From positions 310,001 to 374,000 of the forward strand of contig JAQOTA010000053.1 in NCBI GenBank assembly GCA_029532415.1: 64,000 nt of DNA, written 5' to 3'. The position numbers and the translations under genes were made by a program. A model generated the notes under the pieces. It was given only the letters and a program-made list of their open reading frames with translations, was not told the origin of the DNA and did not search any database. Below, piece by piece: positions 1 to 10,982 of the stretch. Each line of letters starts with the position of its first letter. The first letter of the stretch is position 1. Origin of the DNA: Marasmius tenuissimus. Taxonomy: Eukaryota; Basidiomycota; Agaricomycetes; Agaricales; Marasmiaceae.

Positions 1-1984
1 GCTTTGTTGACATTCTGTCGCGACACAAGGACCAAGCCTTGTACTGAAGGGACTAAGAGGATTCTGTTTGGGCAAAGTGAGCTACCAAGCAGGTCCGGCC
101 ATAGAGTTGTCAAAGACGTACGGGATGAAGGAGAGCCAGTCTGCCATTAGTGCGTTCAACGCTACAAGTAAGTGAGGTGCGGGGGAGGGAAAGCTGTTGC
201 CTACTTCACAAAAAAACAGCGAGAGAACTGGTTTTTATGGAGTACAAAAAGATGGAGGGTCGTGATTAGATCAGTTCACCTTGGAATTCGGATATGTGGT
301 AGCAGCGCGCGTTTGCCATGGAAATTGGGGTTGTCCTGACGAGACTGAAGGGAACTATCTAAAAACATGCTCCATCTTTTCTTAGGCCAGAGACCAAGTT
401 CTGATACTCGAGGTTTCTTGGACTTCTGAGTCTTGATTTTTTCACCACCGAGACTCGATGGATGCTTCGTTATGAGTCTCCCGCTTCCGAGTCGATGATA
501 TGGGCTGCTTTGAGTGATTCTCTTGACGGGGGACATCACAATCTGTTGAGTCGCCAAGTTTGGAAACAAGGGTATCGCAGCCAGTGGAGTTGTGCGGAAA
601 TGCTGTGGAGTTTTTTTCTCGCTCGGGTGAGATGTTGTTAATTCCAATGGAAAAGTTGTGAAGTAGAAGCAAAAAAGAGGCTTTCGATGGTACGAGAGAG
701 GAATAATAAAAAACTTTGGATAGTCTCCAACTGGTAACGCTTGAGAGCAGTATAAATACTGATGTCGCGAGATTTCTACACATCTAGCCCAACTTCACTA
801 TACGTGCTTCGTGTATATATAGCAGTCCAAAAATAGGGGAATACAGCTAGTAGTAGACGAATAGCTCAGGGTTTCACAATTTTACGGCTCAGACTATGAA
901 CAACGAAGAGTAGTCAAAGGGATCACTCCGGATTTTTGGGGAAACATGAGGGAAATCGAAAGTAAATAGGGGTCTACGTGTAAGCGAACAGGGCGGGCTT
1001 GTGGTAGAGTGCTGGCAGTGTCCTAAATCTGAAGCCATTTCGGCGATTCCCGAAAATGGCCGTACGGCGTATTGCTCACCAACCAGGTTAAAAGGGGATG
1101 CTCAACCTATACTTGGTATCAGCAGCTATAGATTGAGGGTCGAAATCACAATCGGCAGCCTCACGGATTACCTCCAAAATTCTTCCGACTCGAGTACCTT
1201 TGCATGTTGTGTCCTGGCATCCCGTCTCTCGAAAGACACACACAGTCTTGGTCTGCCTGAGCTCAGCGCACAATATGTAAGGCAGTTCTGGAAGTCAATA
1301 ATGCGAGTAGGTGCTGGTGGGGCCCATCATCGCACGGCAGGGTGAACTATACCAAACCCGGACATATTCTGCTTGTCCTATAAACAGGAACGCTAGCCGC
1401 GAGGTCGCTTTTAAAATATTGAGGTAGCTGTGAGCCAGAGAAGTATCGCTATCGATGACCTGAACTGTCGAGATCATGAGGTAGGCACTACTGCGGTCTA
1501 CAAAGCACTGCGGACGCCTGATTGATTCTTATTGCTAATGATAGCAGAGCACACCAGTAGGTATCTCAATACCGACACTTATCGACCGTCCAACCGTGTA
1601 ACCCGCCGGCGGATACTACCTGACAAGCGAGATGACCAACCACTGAATGAAAACACGACACAGGCCCTGGCCTCCTTGATCATCTATTTAATGAAGCTTT
1701 GAGAACAGCATGACGACTTAGACCCTAGCTTGGTTGCTGACTGCAAATTGAATACTAACGAGTATACTTCCCCCGCAGTATTACTCACCTTCTCGAGCCG
1801 ACCTTGAAAAACTGTTCATTTCTATTTATTTTTTCTTTCGGGCTCTACCAGTCAGCAAACGACTCACTCAGAAGTTGAAACGATTTCACTACACCTCTTT
1901 TATAACCAATCGATCATGGGATGATTCGCCTTCACAGCACAGTTGACCTTCACAACTTGAGCCACAGATATACCATCAAGAACC
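1..1984. other. No gene recognised
   Basis: Only short overlapping open frames without recognisable protein features are seen on either strand. No tRNA or repeat was noticed. A basic, short plus-strand frame at 1001-1345 has no supporting splice or family signal. Confidence 0.5.
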
Positions 1985-2633
1985 ATGACTATCCTCCTCA
2001 CGGGCGGCACAGGCACCACCTCTTTCCGGATCTCGAGTCTCCTAGAGGACGCAAAGATTCCTTTCCTACTCACTTCCCGTCGCCCACAGCCGAACTTCAT
2101 CATGTTCGACTGGACCGATTCATCAACATACAAAAATCCTTTTCAGGGGCACAATATAACGGCCATTTACCTCCTGAGAGGAAGATTTACACTGCAACTA
2201 GAGACGCCAGAATCGCGTTCATCAGTGCGACTGATATTGCACGTGTGGCGTTCCGTGGCTTGGTCGACGAGGAACCGCACAACACGGACTATCGCATCGA
2301 AGGTCCCGAAGCATTGACATACGACGAGGTGAGCACTGAGTTATGGGTTCATTCGCCTCACACGTACCCACTTAAAAAACTCCAGATAGCGGACAAGTTA
2401 ACCCACTGTCTCGGTGTCAAGATTGAGCATGTCAAGCTCAGCGAAGAGGATAGGGTGAGAAAAATGGTAGAACTGGGGTCGACAGTGCCATCCGCGAGAT
2501 TCATCGCCGCACTTGAGGCGCGTTCGGACGTATAGGAGAGCTACCCACCAGCAAGGACGCTGAGAAAGTACTCGGACGACCGCCTCAGACGTTCGACAAC
2601 TTTGCCCGGGAGCACAAAGCCGTATGGAGCTGA
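1985..2633 (+). pseudogene. NmrA-like NAD(P)-binding reductase, internally deleted and frameshifted
   Basis: The start encodes a Rossmann nucleotide-binding turn (MTILLTGGTGTTSFRISSLL) and continues to about 2172 with sequence typical of NmrA/agroclavine-dehydrogenase-like reductases. It then jumps, in a different frame, to the family's C-terminal half from about 2182 (ISATDIARVAFRGL, then YRIEGPEALTYDEV). A 57-nt GT-AG intron (about 2329-2385) precedes ADKLTHCLGVKIEHV. The frame stops at 2533-2535, but a -1 shift restores the expected tail (KDAEKVLGRPPQTFDNFARE) to a stop at 2631-2633. Compared with the usual ~290 residues, roughly 100 central residues are missing. Seen: two frame changes and a deletion. 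Known: family domain order. Inferred: a recently inactivated gene. Confidence 0.72.
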
Positions 2634-4231
2634 TCTGTATAAATGTACGACGAGGTGGAGGCGAGAGAGGTGGAGGAAGAGATTGTGCACTCCAGAGAGC
2701 AGATTCCAAAGCAACCAGCCAAAGGTATGGTCTGAGAGTTGACGAAGACGTTTGCAACAAGAGATTGCGAGGAGAGCTTCGGCATGTTCAAATTTGACAC
2801 TCGTAGTAAGAGGAAAGTATAGATGATAACCTCTGTTGAGGAAAAGATTCAGTCAAACGATCACTGTGAGGCTCCATATCCGAAACGGCGAAATCTCTCC
2901 TTGGTCCTAGAACATGCAGCATTGGATATTAACCCTTCAAAAGGCTAAGTTTGGGATTGCGGCACTAGCATCGCAGTCTGATTGATTCTTGACGCTCGTG
3001 ATGAGGATAACCGTTTACCTTTGAGAGACCCGAGACGGTCTTGTAAGGTATACTGGAGCGTGCGCTCAACATGGCCGACATGGCCGTTTGGGTCAAGCCG
3101 CATCACTGTATCATCACAATTCATTCGGCCAAACATGTGATTATGGATCCTGCCGTCCGTGATTTCCGGCCGTCCGGAACGGCTCAAACTTTCTGACCAA
3201 GACCACCTTGACCGTAACCACCACCACCACCATCAATAATGAATCAATTATCGCCTGCCACATTCCGAAGATGGCACTGACACTGACAGTGCAGTACAGT
3301 GCAGGTACAGTGGGTAATTAATGTGTCGCGCTTATAGTTTTACCTTCATGTCAATGCCTCTCATTGCTACATCTATGTCATCAGGAACCTCGCCTGAATC
3401 TCCAAGACTGGAGTCTAGACCATCTCTTCGACACTGAACACACCGAATTTGGACGCGTCGGGACTCGGGGCTCGGGATTTTGCAATGTCGGGAGGATCTA
3501 TCATTGTATCAGAATGTAAACGGCCCCCAGACAGTTTCACGTGTATGTATCGTTGCGTTAACTTTCTTCTTCCTCGCTTGATACCCAACAATGCTCACCA
3601 ATACCTTTCAGAGCTCGTACTCAAGAAGGACGTCGTCACGCCTACGCCACTTCACTTCTTCCAGTTGTACTCTGCAACTGTGGATATGTTCTTCCTTGGC
3701 TATGTTTCCCCCCTGGCTTTGTAGTACATCGCACGCGCCCAGTGGGACCTGAATCTTGCCTTTTGGAGTTTGTCCCAGTTTACGTCCCGTGCCCCCGTCA
3801 ACATCTGTCTGGCTCTCACCGACTGACAATGACATGAATGAAGGGTTGATGCTACACGGGATGCAACCACCATCTGCTTTTAGTTTATCTCTGACGGGCC
3901 AAGCGTCCACGAGTTGCTCTTTTACCCTCTTCCCATCACCACCTCTTCGCTGGTTTCGACTAGGGAGTCTGGATTGGACTGGCATTTGGGATTCGGGAAT
4001 TGGGAATTTTGAGTCTCTGGGACCCACGACCTAGGTGCGTCATTATAGCCTATTTCCTGGCATTCGGGATGTCTGATTTGCGTTGCGTTGTCACTCGTAG
4101 GGTCGGACAAGGTGCTCAATAGAGTCGCCTAAGCGTCTCTACATTCGAATTCACCCATACACGCTTCCCAACAGTAACACTGGCGCCACATTCACAACGA
4201 TCATCCAAGCCTGAAATCACAGGGGCCAATT
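2634..4231. other. Intergenic, no gene recognised
   Basis: Contains a short CCA run near 3220 and imperfect GACAGTGCAGTACAGTGCA-like repeats at about 3275-3312. A 91-residue frame at 3449-3724 and others lack recognisable features. Confidence 0.5.
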
Positions 4232-5764
4232 ATGGCTCCCCTCGCCGCAGAAGACGAATGGGCCATCCTCCAAATCGGCACCTCCATCATGTCGACGACT
4301 GTAACCGTCATAGGAGAGACGATATTGTGGGCCATATATCTAGTCTTGTTCTTTTGGGCGCTGTGGTTACAAATGTACGTTCTCTTCCTCATCCCCTTCC
4401 CCCCTTCTTCCCCAACCTTACACTTGGCCAGCTCGACCCGTGCCCTACGAAACCCCAGCCTCCCCCGCATAGCCATCTTAACAGTAACAGTATTCCTCTT
4501 CCTCTCTGCGACGGCTTTGTGGGTGATGAACATCTCCTGGCTCATAATCGGGACGAAGGCGTATTTTATGAATGCTCAAGATGGAATGGAGGTGATGGAT
4601 ATCAAGAAACTGAGAGATAAGAGGTTGCACCCCATTGCTTTACCGATGGAGTTGTTTTTCTGTTTGAATGTGCGCCATGATTTCGTTGTTTCTGGGATGA
4701 GCTGACACATTACCGTGGCCTCGTAGATGATATTAGGAGACGCGGTCGTGATCTGGCGAGCTTGGGTTATATGTCGTGGGACTCGACTGCATAAATTTGT
4801 GTTCATACCGATATTCATGCTTCTCACCTCCCTCGGTGCGTGATATATTCCATCATACATCACCTTACTGACACTTTGCTTCGTCCTTCCACTGCCCTAC
4901 TTGGTAGGCTTCACAATTTTCGCCATGCACTGTCTCGCCTCTGATGGGTGGTCCACAAGCACGACGATTCCGATTGGCGAGAGGGTGTGCAAATGGGCAG
5001 AACCGATTGCCTGGGGTGTATCATTGGTAACGAATTTGGTGTCGACGGCTTTGATTGCCATTAGAGCTTGGTGAGTGTTCGTCTGTATCTCGGCCTATTT
5101 CTTGATTTTATCTGACCCCGGCGCGACCTTCCAGGCACTACCGGCGGTTCCTGAGAGAAGGCCGACTTTCAACTCATCGATTCCGAGTTCATAGGATCTT
5201 GATCATGTTGGTTGAGTCGGGGTTTATATATTGTTTGTTCTGGGTACGTTAGTCTTTCAACTGAGTAGATCCCTCTGATTCTCTGATACTTGTACATGAG
5301 CAGCTCACCCAAGTCGTAATATTCCTCGAAATCGAACGTGGGTATAAGTTCATATTCTTCCTCCGAGCATTTCTGTACCCGTTGGGTGATCAGATATCTG
5401 TAAGTCATAACCTGTAGTTTGCCTCTTCCCATGGCCGCTCGTCACTTACTTGACTCTCGCACGTTTCCCAAATTCTTAGGGCATCTACTCGACTCTGATC
5501 ATAATCGTTGTTCACCTCAAACGAAGTATAAACGACGCTTCATTCGTCGGACCTGGTCCTTCGACGACTGACGTAGAACCTGAGCGGTCAAGATCACGAT
5601 CTCAGCCTCCGCACACGCACCAGCTATCGACGATTCTGTTCACGTCCCATGGGACTATGCCCGTTCAGATCGATCCGAGTGCGAGCGTCAGTGATCTTGA
5701 TGTTGTGCATGTTCTTCGGGGGTCAGGGGAGAGGATTGAGATGGTTAGGATGGATCAGAAGTAG
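4232..5764 (+). CDS. Seven-helix membrane protein, first tandem copy
   Basis: Seven exons: 4232-4374, 4432-4669, 4727-4835, 4908-5070, 5135-5243, 5304-5399 and 5480-5764, all with GT-AG introns and matching phases, give 380 residues. About seven hydrophobic segments are visible: TVIGETILWAIYLVLFFW, IAILTVTVFLFLSATALWVM, a GDAVVIWRAWV motif, FVFIPIFMLLTSLGF, WGVSLVTNLVSTALIAIRAW, a LVESGFIYCLFW segment and IYSTLIIIVV. A polar, Ser-rich tail follows. This architecture is common among Agaricomycete orphan membrane proteins of unknown function. The ligand and role are not known. The next gene is a diverged copy with almost the same exon lengths, so this is a tandem duplication. The start is the first ATG giving a short cytosolic lead before helix 1. 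Confidence 0.85.
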
Positions 5765-6446
5765 TCTGAATAGTGAGAAGACTGGGAGCTGGGGACGGGC
5801 GCGAACCCGTTGTATATTACTACAGTACATACTCACCATTATACCTGTTTGTCGTACATAGTTACAGTACAATTCTAGTCTACCAATACCGTTCCTTGCC
5901 CAGTTATCTGTATGCCGTCTCTGATCAAAACCCTGGGCCTATATGCGAGCATAGGTTCTCGGTCTCGTTCTACCTCTACACACTGCTGCATGCTGCACAG
6001 CGCACGCCGTGTTGGCTATGAGAGTGCCGTGTTTCGTTGGAGCCGATGGATCGGTCGTTCTATACGGGCACGCTATCCTACGCTATCCTGGCCAGAATTC
6101 CTGAACATGAGGCTGAAGTACTGAATCCGAGACCAGTAATATTAATAGCCTCACACTAGTCCAGTGGCGTTAAACTGTCACTGAGTTAGCATATAGGATG
6201 TAACCAACCAAACCGTTGGAAAAAGTCTTGACTGCTGCCTGTGCAAACTGTGCGCATCGCTTGAGATTGCACACGACCTGTCGGCCATACCGTAACCAAG
6301 CTTTTTTCTTCTGATTGATTTACCCGTCCCCCGGTAATAACCGCTTTTCGGCGCTTTTACCTTATCACTAACCAAGACAAAAGTGAGGAGAAAGCTTAGG
6401 AAATGTACCCACCGCCTCTTCTACTTGCTCGACCATCTCCACCTGC
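5765..6446. other. Intergenic spacer between tandem membrane protein genes
   Basis: Short open frames only. It holds the 3' flank of the first and the promoter of the second seven-helix gene. No clear element was identified. Confidence 0.5.
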
Positions 6447-7999
6447 ATGGAATCTACGCCAGTAAGCCCCGAAGACCAATCCCTCGTTCTCGACGGGCTC
6501 GGACGCTACTTCGTCGTCAATCTCGTCGGTGTCGTCTCAGAAACGGGGTTATGGGCGATTTACCTCGTGTTGTTCTGTTGGGCGATGAGATTGCAGACGT
6601 GTGTTCCTCGCTCATTTTGCCTGTCTCCCCCTTTTCTAAAAATTTCTGTTATGTGCGCAGATCCCGCAAACATTTTCGAAATCCATCACCAGCTAAAATT
6701 GTCCTCCTGATCCTGACGATAATCTTATTCCTCTCTTCGACGACACTATGGGCGATGAACGTGTCCCAATTGACGATCGCGACCAAGGGGTTCTTTGTCA
6801 ACTACCCGACGTTAGGGCTTTTGGAGAGATATATTGCGCTGAACGACGATATAAGAGTGTTTGGATTGCCGATGGAGGCGTTGTTTCTTTCGAATGTGAG
6901 TCACAATTGGATCCTTTCGTCGCCGTAGTCGAGTTGGGAGTATGGTTTTTGGAGAGCTTACTGACACAGCAACGTTCCTCCTCGGTTTGGTTAGATGATC
7001 TTGGGTGACTCTGTGGTCATATGGCGCGCTTGGGTTCTATGCCAGAACACTCGCATGCAAAGGTTGGTGTATATCCCAATTGTAATGCTCCTAACCGGTT
7101 TTGGTGAGTATATATACGCCACATGTACCAGTCTTTGGCTGTTGCTCATCTATACGATTATAGCGTTCATGGTCATCGCACTGGAATGCCTGTCGGCCAA
7201 CGGATACGGGCACCAGAGCGCTATACCGGTTGGGGCGAAGGTGTGTCAGTGGGGAGAACCAATTGCGTGGGGGATATCATTGGTGACGAACTTCGTATCG
7301 ACGTGCCTTATTGCGGTTAGAGCTTGGTGCGTTCGATTCTAATCCAATCCTTCCCTTCGTGAACTAATATCTGCCCTTTTTCCTATAGGGAACACCGCCA
7401 GTTTCTACGGAAGAGCGCTGCAATGAAGGGAACGAAGAGTGAGAAGATTCTGATTGTCTTGACGGAGTCTGGATTCATCTACTGTCTGTTCTGGGTAAGT
7501 GAGACCGAAGTTTATCCTTTCCCATTTGGCTGACTCCTTCGGAATCCTCAAATAGCTCACGCAATTAAACCTTTTCTTCGGACACCCGTTGGAGCTCAAC
7601 TTCGTCACATTCCTTCAGGTGTTCCTCAACGGCGTAGGAGATCAAATTTCCGTACGTCTCAGCCTGCCCTTTGGTTATTCCCACTAGATTGACCAAATGC
7701 AGGGCGTATACCCGACGATAATCATTATCCTCGTCAACAAGCACCGGAGTATATCCCAATTCGACGAGACAATCCAGATGTCCTCGTTGCCCAATAGTAG
7801 GGGTCATACTCAACGGTCGAGTTCGGCGAGGCCGAAATCGGGTGGGCTGTTGTCGACAATTCAGTTTACTCCCGGCGCTTCGGAGATGGGGTCTAGTTTG
7901 AACGTTGCTGAGGAGGGAGGCATGTTTGGGAGTGGACATGACACCGTAACGTCCTTCCATGATGATCACGAAGCCACGGGTAGGTTGAAGACGGTTTGA
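6447..7999 (+). CDS. Seven-helix membrane protein, second tandem copy
   Basis: Exons 6447-6598, 6661-6895, 6995-7103, 7164-7326, 7389-7494, 7556-7651 and 7703-7999 give 385 residues. The third, fourth and sixth exons are exactly as long as in the upstream copy (109, 163 and 96 nt). Shared landmarks include LWAIYLVLF.WA, LGD.VVIWRAWV, the EPIAWG.SLVTN segment and ESGFIYCLFW. About seven hydrophobic helices are predicted, followed by a ~95-residue polar Ser/Thr-rich tail that differs from the first copy. It is probably a plasma-membrane or endomembrane protein of unknown function. Family membership and duplication are well supported by the sequence. Any receptor role would be speculation. Confidence 0.85.
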
Positions 8000-8535
8000 G
8001 CACTGGAGTGGGGCCGGGACTGTGATTTATGCTCAACTTTTGTGTTTTTGTATGTATTTGTAGATAACTTGGTCGAGGAAACGATTTATATTATCATATC
8101 TTATAACCCCAGAGCATGCTGGATAGATCATAGAAGTAGCAGTCGCGGCATCTATCTAGACTTTGATTTCGGGCCGTTTCGAGAAAATAGACGCCCACAA
8201 TAGTGATCCGCTCGAAGCCAGAGTTCGGGATCATTGTACCGTGTAAGTACGATGCATTCAAACCCAAACGACGATCTACCATATCTACTAATTACAAGAT
8301 GAGGGTACAACAAAATGTAGATGCTAATAACTATGAATGAATTGACGAGAGACGAAGAACATATGGTAGTGCGAGCATTGTAAGACATGGGACATGAGAA
8401 TGATGGTCATGAAGAGGCATAAATGATGAGTGGAAGAAGCTCAAAAGTGACGTGAGATGCATACAGAGTGCAACGAATGAAATGGTGGCTGATCGATGGG
8501 GGCAAGCCGAATGGAACGAATAACGCAGAGGAGTC
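8000..8535. other. Convergent intergenic region
   Basis: Lies between the end of the plus-strand membrane gene and the end of the minus-strand gene at 8536-9243. Nothing beyond 3' flanks was recognised. Confidence 0.5.
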
Positions 8536-9243
8536 TCAATACATCAGCTCGATCTCCCCCTCAGATCCATCCATAATAGTCGACCTGCACCTAACACTCC
8601 GAACTTGCGCCCGATGATCGTAGTCAACAACATTGACTTCTTCGCACTTCGAGTCCCTAACATCGAACGACCACTCGGGTTCTCGGGACTTCGAGCTTCG
8701 GAATCCAGAGAAAGACTTGAACCGCCGAACTCTCCTAGCCTCGGGAGCACTCTCGTTTTGAACTTCCTGCTGCTCACGAAGTACTCGGGAAAGACGAGTG
8801 AAATGAACGGCCTCAGTCGACATAGTGGGAGGGGTAGGAGGAAGGATAGGACTCGATATGACGGGCGATGTCGTCGTACTCGTCGAAGTTGAGCTCGCTT
8901 CGGTCTTCGTGATTAATGAGAATGTTCGAGACCTACGAATGAGTGTGGATGTTTGCGACAATGCGCACCACGTCGAGGTCGAGGAGTGTCCGGTATCGCC
9001 GTCCTTGCCCTCGTTACTACGAGTGCCCTTCACGATGTTTGCTCGATCGGGGCTTGAATCCACAATACCGGCGTTCTCCTTCTGGGAATAGAACAAGAAT
9101 GAGAAGGTTCTACTGAGTCGGGTTGCTCTGCGACGCTCTTTATGAGTCGATTCTGGGGCACTAGAGAACTCGAGAATTGGCCGATCGAAGTCTGGAAGGG
9201 ACTTGGTACTAGATATTGGCGCGAACGTAATTTCGGATGCCAT
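8536..9243 (-). CDS. Hypothetical Ser/Thr-rich basic protein with repeated R-x-x-[RK]-[ST]-F-S sites
   Basis: Single-exon frame of 235 residues starting at an ATG, with a TATA-like TATAAAAG about 135 bp upstream (near 9374-9383). No domain is recognised. Composition is strongly Ser/Thr-rich and basic, suggesting a largely disordered protein. Three spaced copies of a basic-Phe-Ser motif are visible: RLSRTFSF near residue 43, RRSRTFSL near 103, and RRFKSFSG near 173. Each resembles a basophilic kinase or 14-3-3 target site. A proline run (ILPPTPPT) sits between the second and third. It could be a signalling scaffold, but function is unknown. The long open frame and upstream TATA argue it is real. 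Confidence 0.55.
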   Translation of the reverse strand: MASEITFAPISSTKSLPDFDRPILEFSSAPESTHKERRRATRLSRTFSFLFYSQKENAGIVDSSPDRANIVKGTRSNEGKDGDTGHSSTSTWCALSQTSTLIRRSRTFSLITKTEASSTSTSTTTSPVISSPILPPTPPTMSTEAVHFTRLSRVLREQQEVQNESAPEARRVRRFKSFSGFRSSKSREPEWSFDVRDSKCEEVNVVDYDHRAQVRSVRCRSTIMDGSEGEIELMY

Positions 9244-9373
9244 TCTGGTAGTTGAGTCGCTGCGTCAGTACATGCCTCAGCACTCACGCAAGCTAACCAC
9301 GCCACTTACCTTGCCTAGACCAAAGGAGAGGATACTGGAGAACTACTGAAATGCTAGAAAGGATTTCGACCGC

Positions 9374-9383
9374 CTTTTATACC
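9374..9383 (-). promoter_or_regulatory. TATA-like box upstream of the Ser/Thr-rich gene
   Basis: The minus strand reads GGTATAAAAGG about 130 bp before the ATG at 9243, a plausible basidiomycete core promoter position. Confidence 0.4.
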
Positions 9384-10304
9384 GGGACACCATTACGTTA
9401 AGAATGAAAGTCGAACCTTGGTTTATTGTTTGCAGCATGGACATGTGACCCACTATTCCCGTTAGATTCAGGAATCTCGCCTTTGTTGAACCTAAAGAGA
9501 CATAGGCATAGTCTGGTCCAGGGTAGAGTCCAGAATTCTCGGTGCTAGTCAAACTAAGTAGCCCTCCCACAAGACGGTCTATTGTTCGACTTAGTGAAGG
9601 CTGATCCAGGCGGCCCTGAGAGCGAGGCGGTGTAACGTCTGAGTTTCCTGCCTGGATGGATTTACTGGAAGAGGAAGCGAGTCGATCAGGTCCATTTCGT
9701 TGGGAAAATTACCAGTCGGAGAAAGATTCATGGGGGATCCGAGGAAGGGTGGCTGTTGGACTGACTCCCACGTGCATGAGTTTTTAAGTCTGTGCGTGGG
9801 AACGGCAAAACCCGAGAGTCCTATTTTAAGAAAGCCTCACGCCTCGCATGAATTGCAGAGAGCTAACTTCCAAGTCAGCAGCTGTGGCTCCTTGTTAATC
9901 AACGCTCAACGTTCAAAACCCGCGAGGTACTAGCGATCGATGGGCGTCGAGTCGTTTCTCTTCTCCTAACGTTAGCCCCTGAGGCGAAGATGCCCTTGAC
10001 GACCCTTCCAGACGACCGGCTTTTAAGTGGCTTCACGGTCTAAGTCCTTCTTCACTTTGTGTATGATGTACTGTTGCAATCAATCAAGCTCTCTCGTAAC
10101 TGCCTCTGTCAGTGTATACTCTGACCAAGAATCATTCAGTCAGGTACGCCCATCATTCTAGGAGTCGGGAAGTGAGCTGAAATGAGCTGATAGGAGGAGA
10201 TTCATGAACGCCGTTGACGAATACTCCTGAAGTTTGACAAGGCGAAGATCGGTAGGCGCCTGCGCCCGTTACTCACTTGCACCGCCCTGAATTGGGTACT
10301 CAAG
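9384..10304. other. Intergenic, divergent promoters
   Basis: Separates the minus-strand gene ending at 8536 from the plus-strand secreted-protein gene. Only short open frames are seen. Confidence 0.45.
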
Positions 10305-10312
10305 TATATAAG
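10305..10312 (+). promoter_or_regulatory. TATA box of the small secreted protein gene
   Basis: TATATAAG lies 95-100 bp upstream of the ATG at 10407, a typical spacing for a strongly expressed fungal gene. Confidence 0.55.
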
Positions 10313-10406
10313 CCGGTTCATTTGGCAAGAGACGGACAGGATTCTGTTTTGGCCCCTCTTGCTTATTCGCACCTTCGTTCGTTCAACAGCCTACACTCCT
10401 TTAAAG

Positions 10407-10982
10407 ATGTTTTTTTCTCGTTCCTCTGCTGTCCTCCTTTTTGTCGTCATGGGCCTTATTCTCGTGAGCTCCACACTTCGATGCTACTCTGACGTCCGCT
10501 GACTTTATCCGACCATGACCTTTCAGAACGCTGAAGCGACCCTCGAGGTTGGGGACGTTGGCAATAACGGTACCGTTATAACCGCGAAGGGAGGCTCTCC
10601 TGCAGGCCAACCTTGTGGTGAAGGCTATGCAAGCTTGTGCGTGGGCGGTCTGATCTGTCAGGATGGGGTACGTTTGCAATGATTTTCTTTTTTTCGTCTC
10701 CCTTCGGCTAAATGTTACCACGTCACATCCGTCATTTCATCCAGACATGTCGCAAGCCGGTACGCCACAATCCTTCTGTCTAGGCTAAACGTGCTCGCTG
10801 ACTATCCTGACTGTCCAACAGCAACCTGCATGTCTGCCCCTTGGGGCTAAATGTCCCACTGCTAAAGGTTCGATGTGCTGCTCAGGAAAATGTTCCGATG
10901 TAAGCCAATTTCCCCGTTGTGATGTGCTCGAACTACTGACTGATTGAGCTGCGCTCCCCTACAGAGTCTGGGATGCTCATAG
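10407..10982 (+). CDS. Small secreted cysteine-rich protein (10 Cys, knottin-like)
   Basis: Five exons, 10407-10463, 10527-10667, 10745-10759, 10822-10899 and 10965-10982, are all phase 0 with clean GT-AG introns, giving 102 residues. Residues 1-19 (MFFSRSSAVLLFVVMGLIL) form a signal peptide. The mature part has ten cysteines: about C49, C57, C63 and C68, then ACLPLGAKC, a CC pair, KC and a final C two residues from the end. This C...CC...C spacing resembles disulfide-rich knottin or effector-like proteins. Because every exon is short (two are 15 and 18 nt), it is invisible as a long open frame. Known: many mushrooms secrete small Cys-rich proteins. Inferred: an extracellular or effector-like role. 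The target is unknown. Confidence 0.7.
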
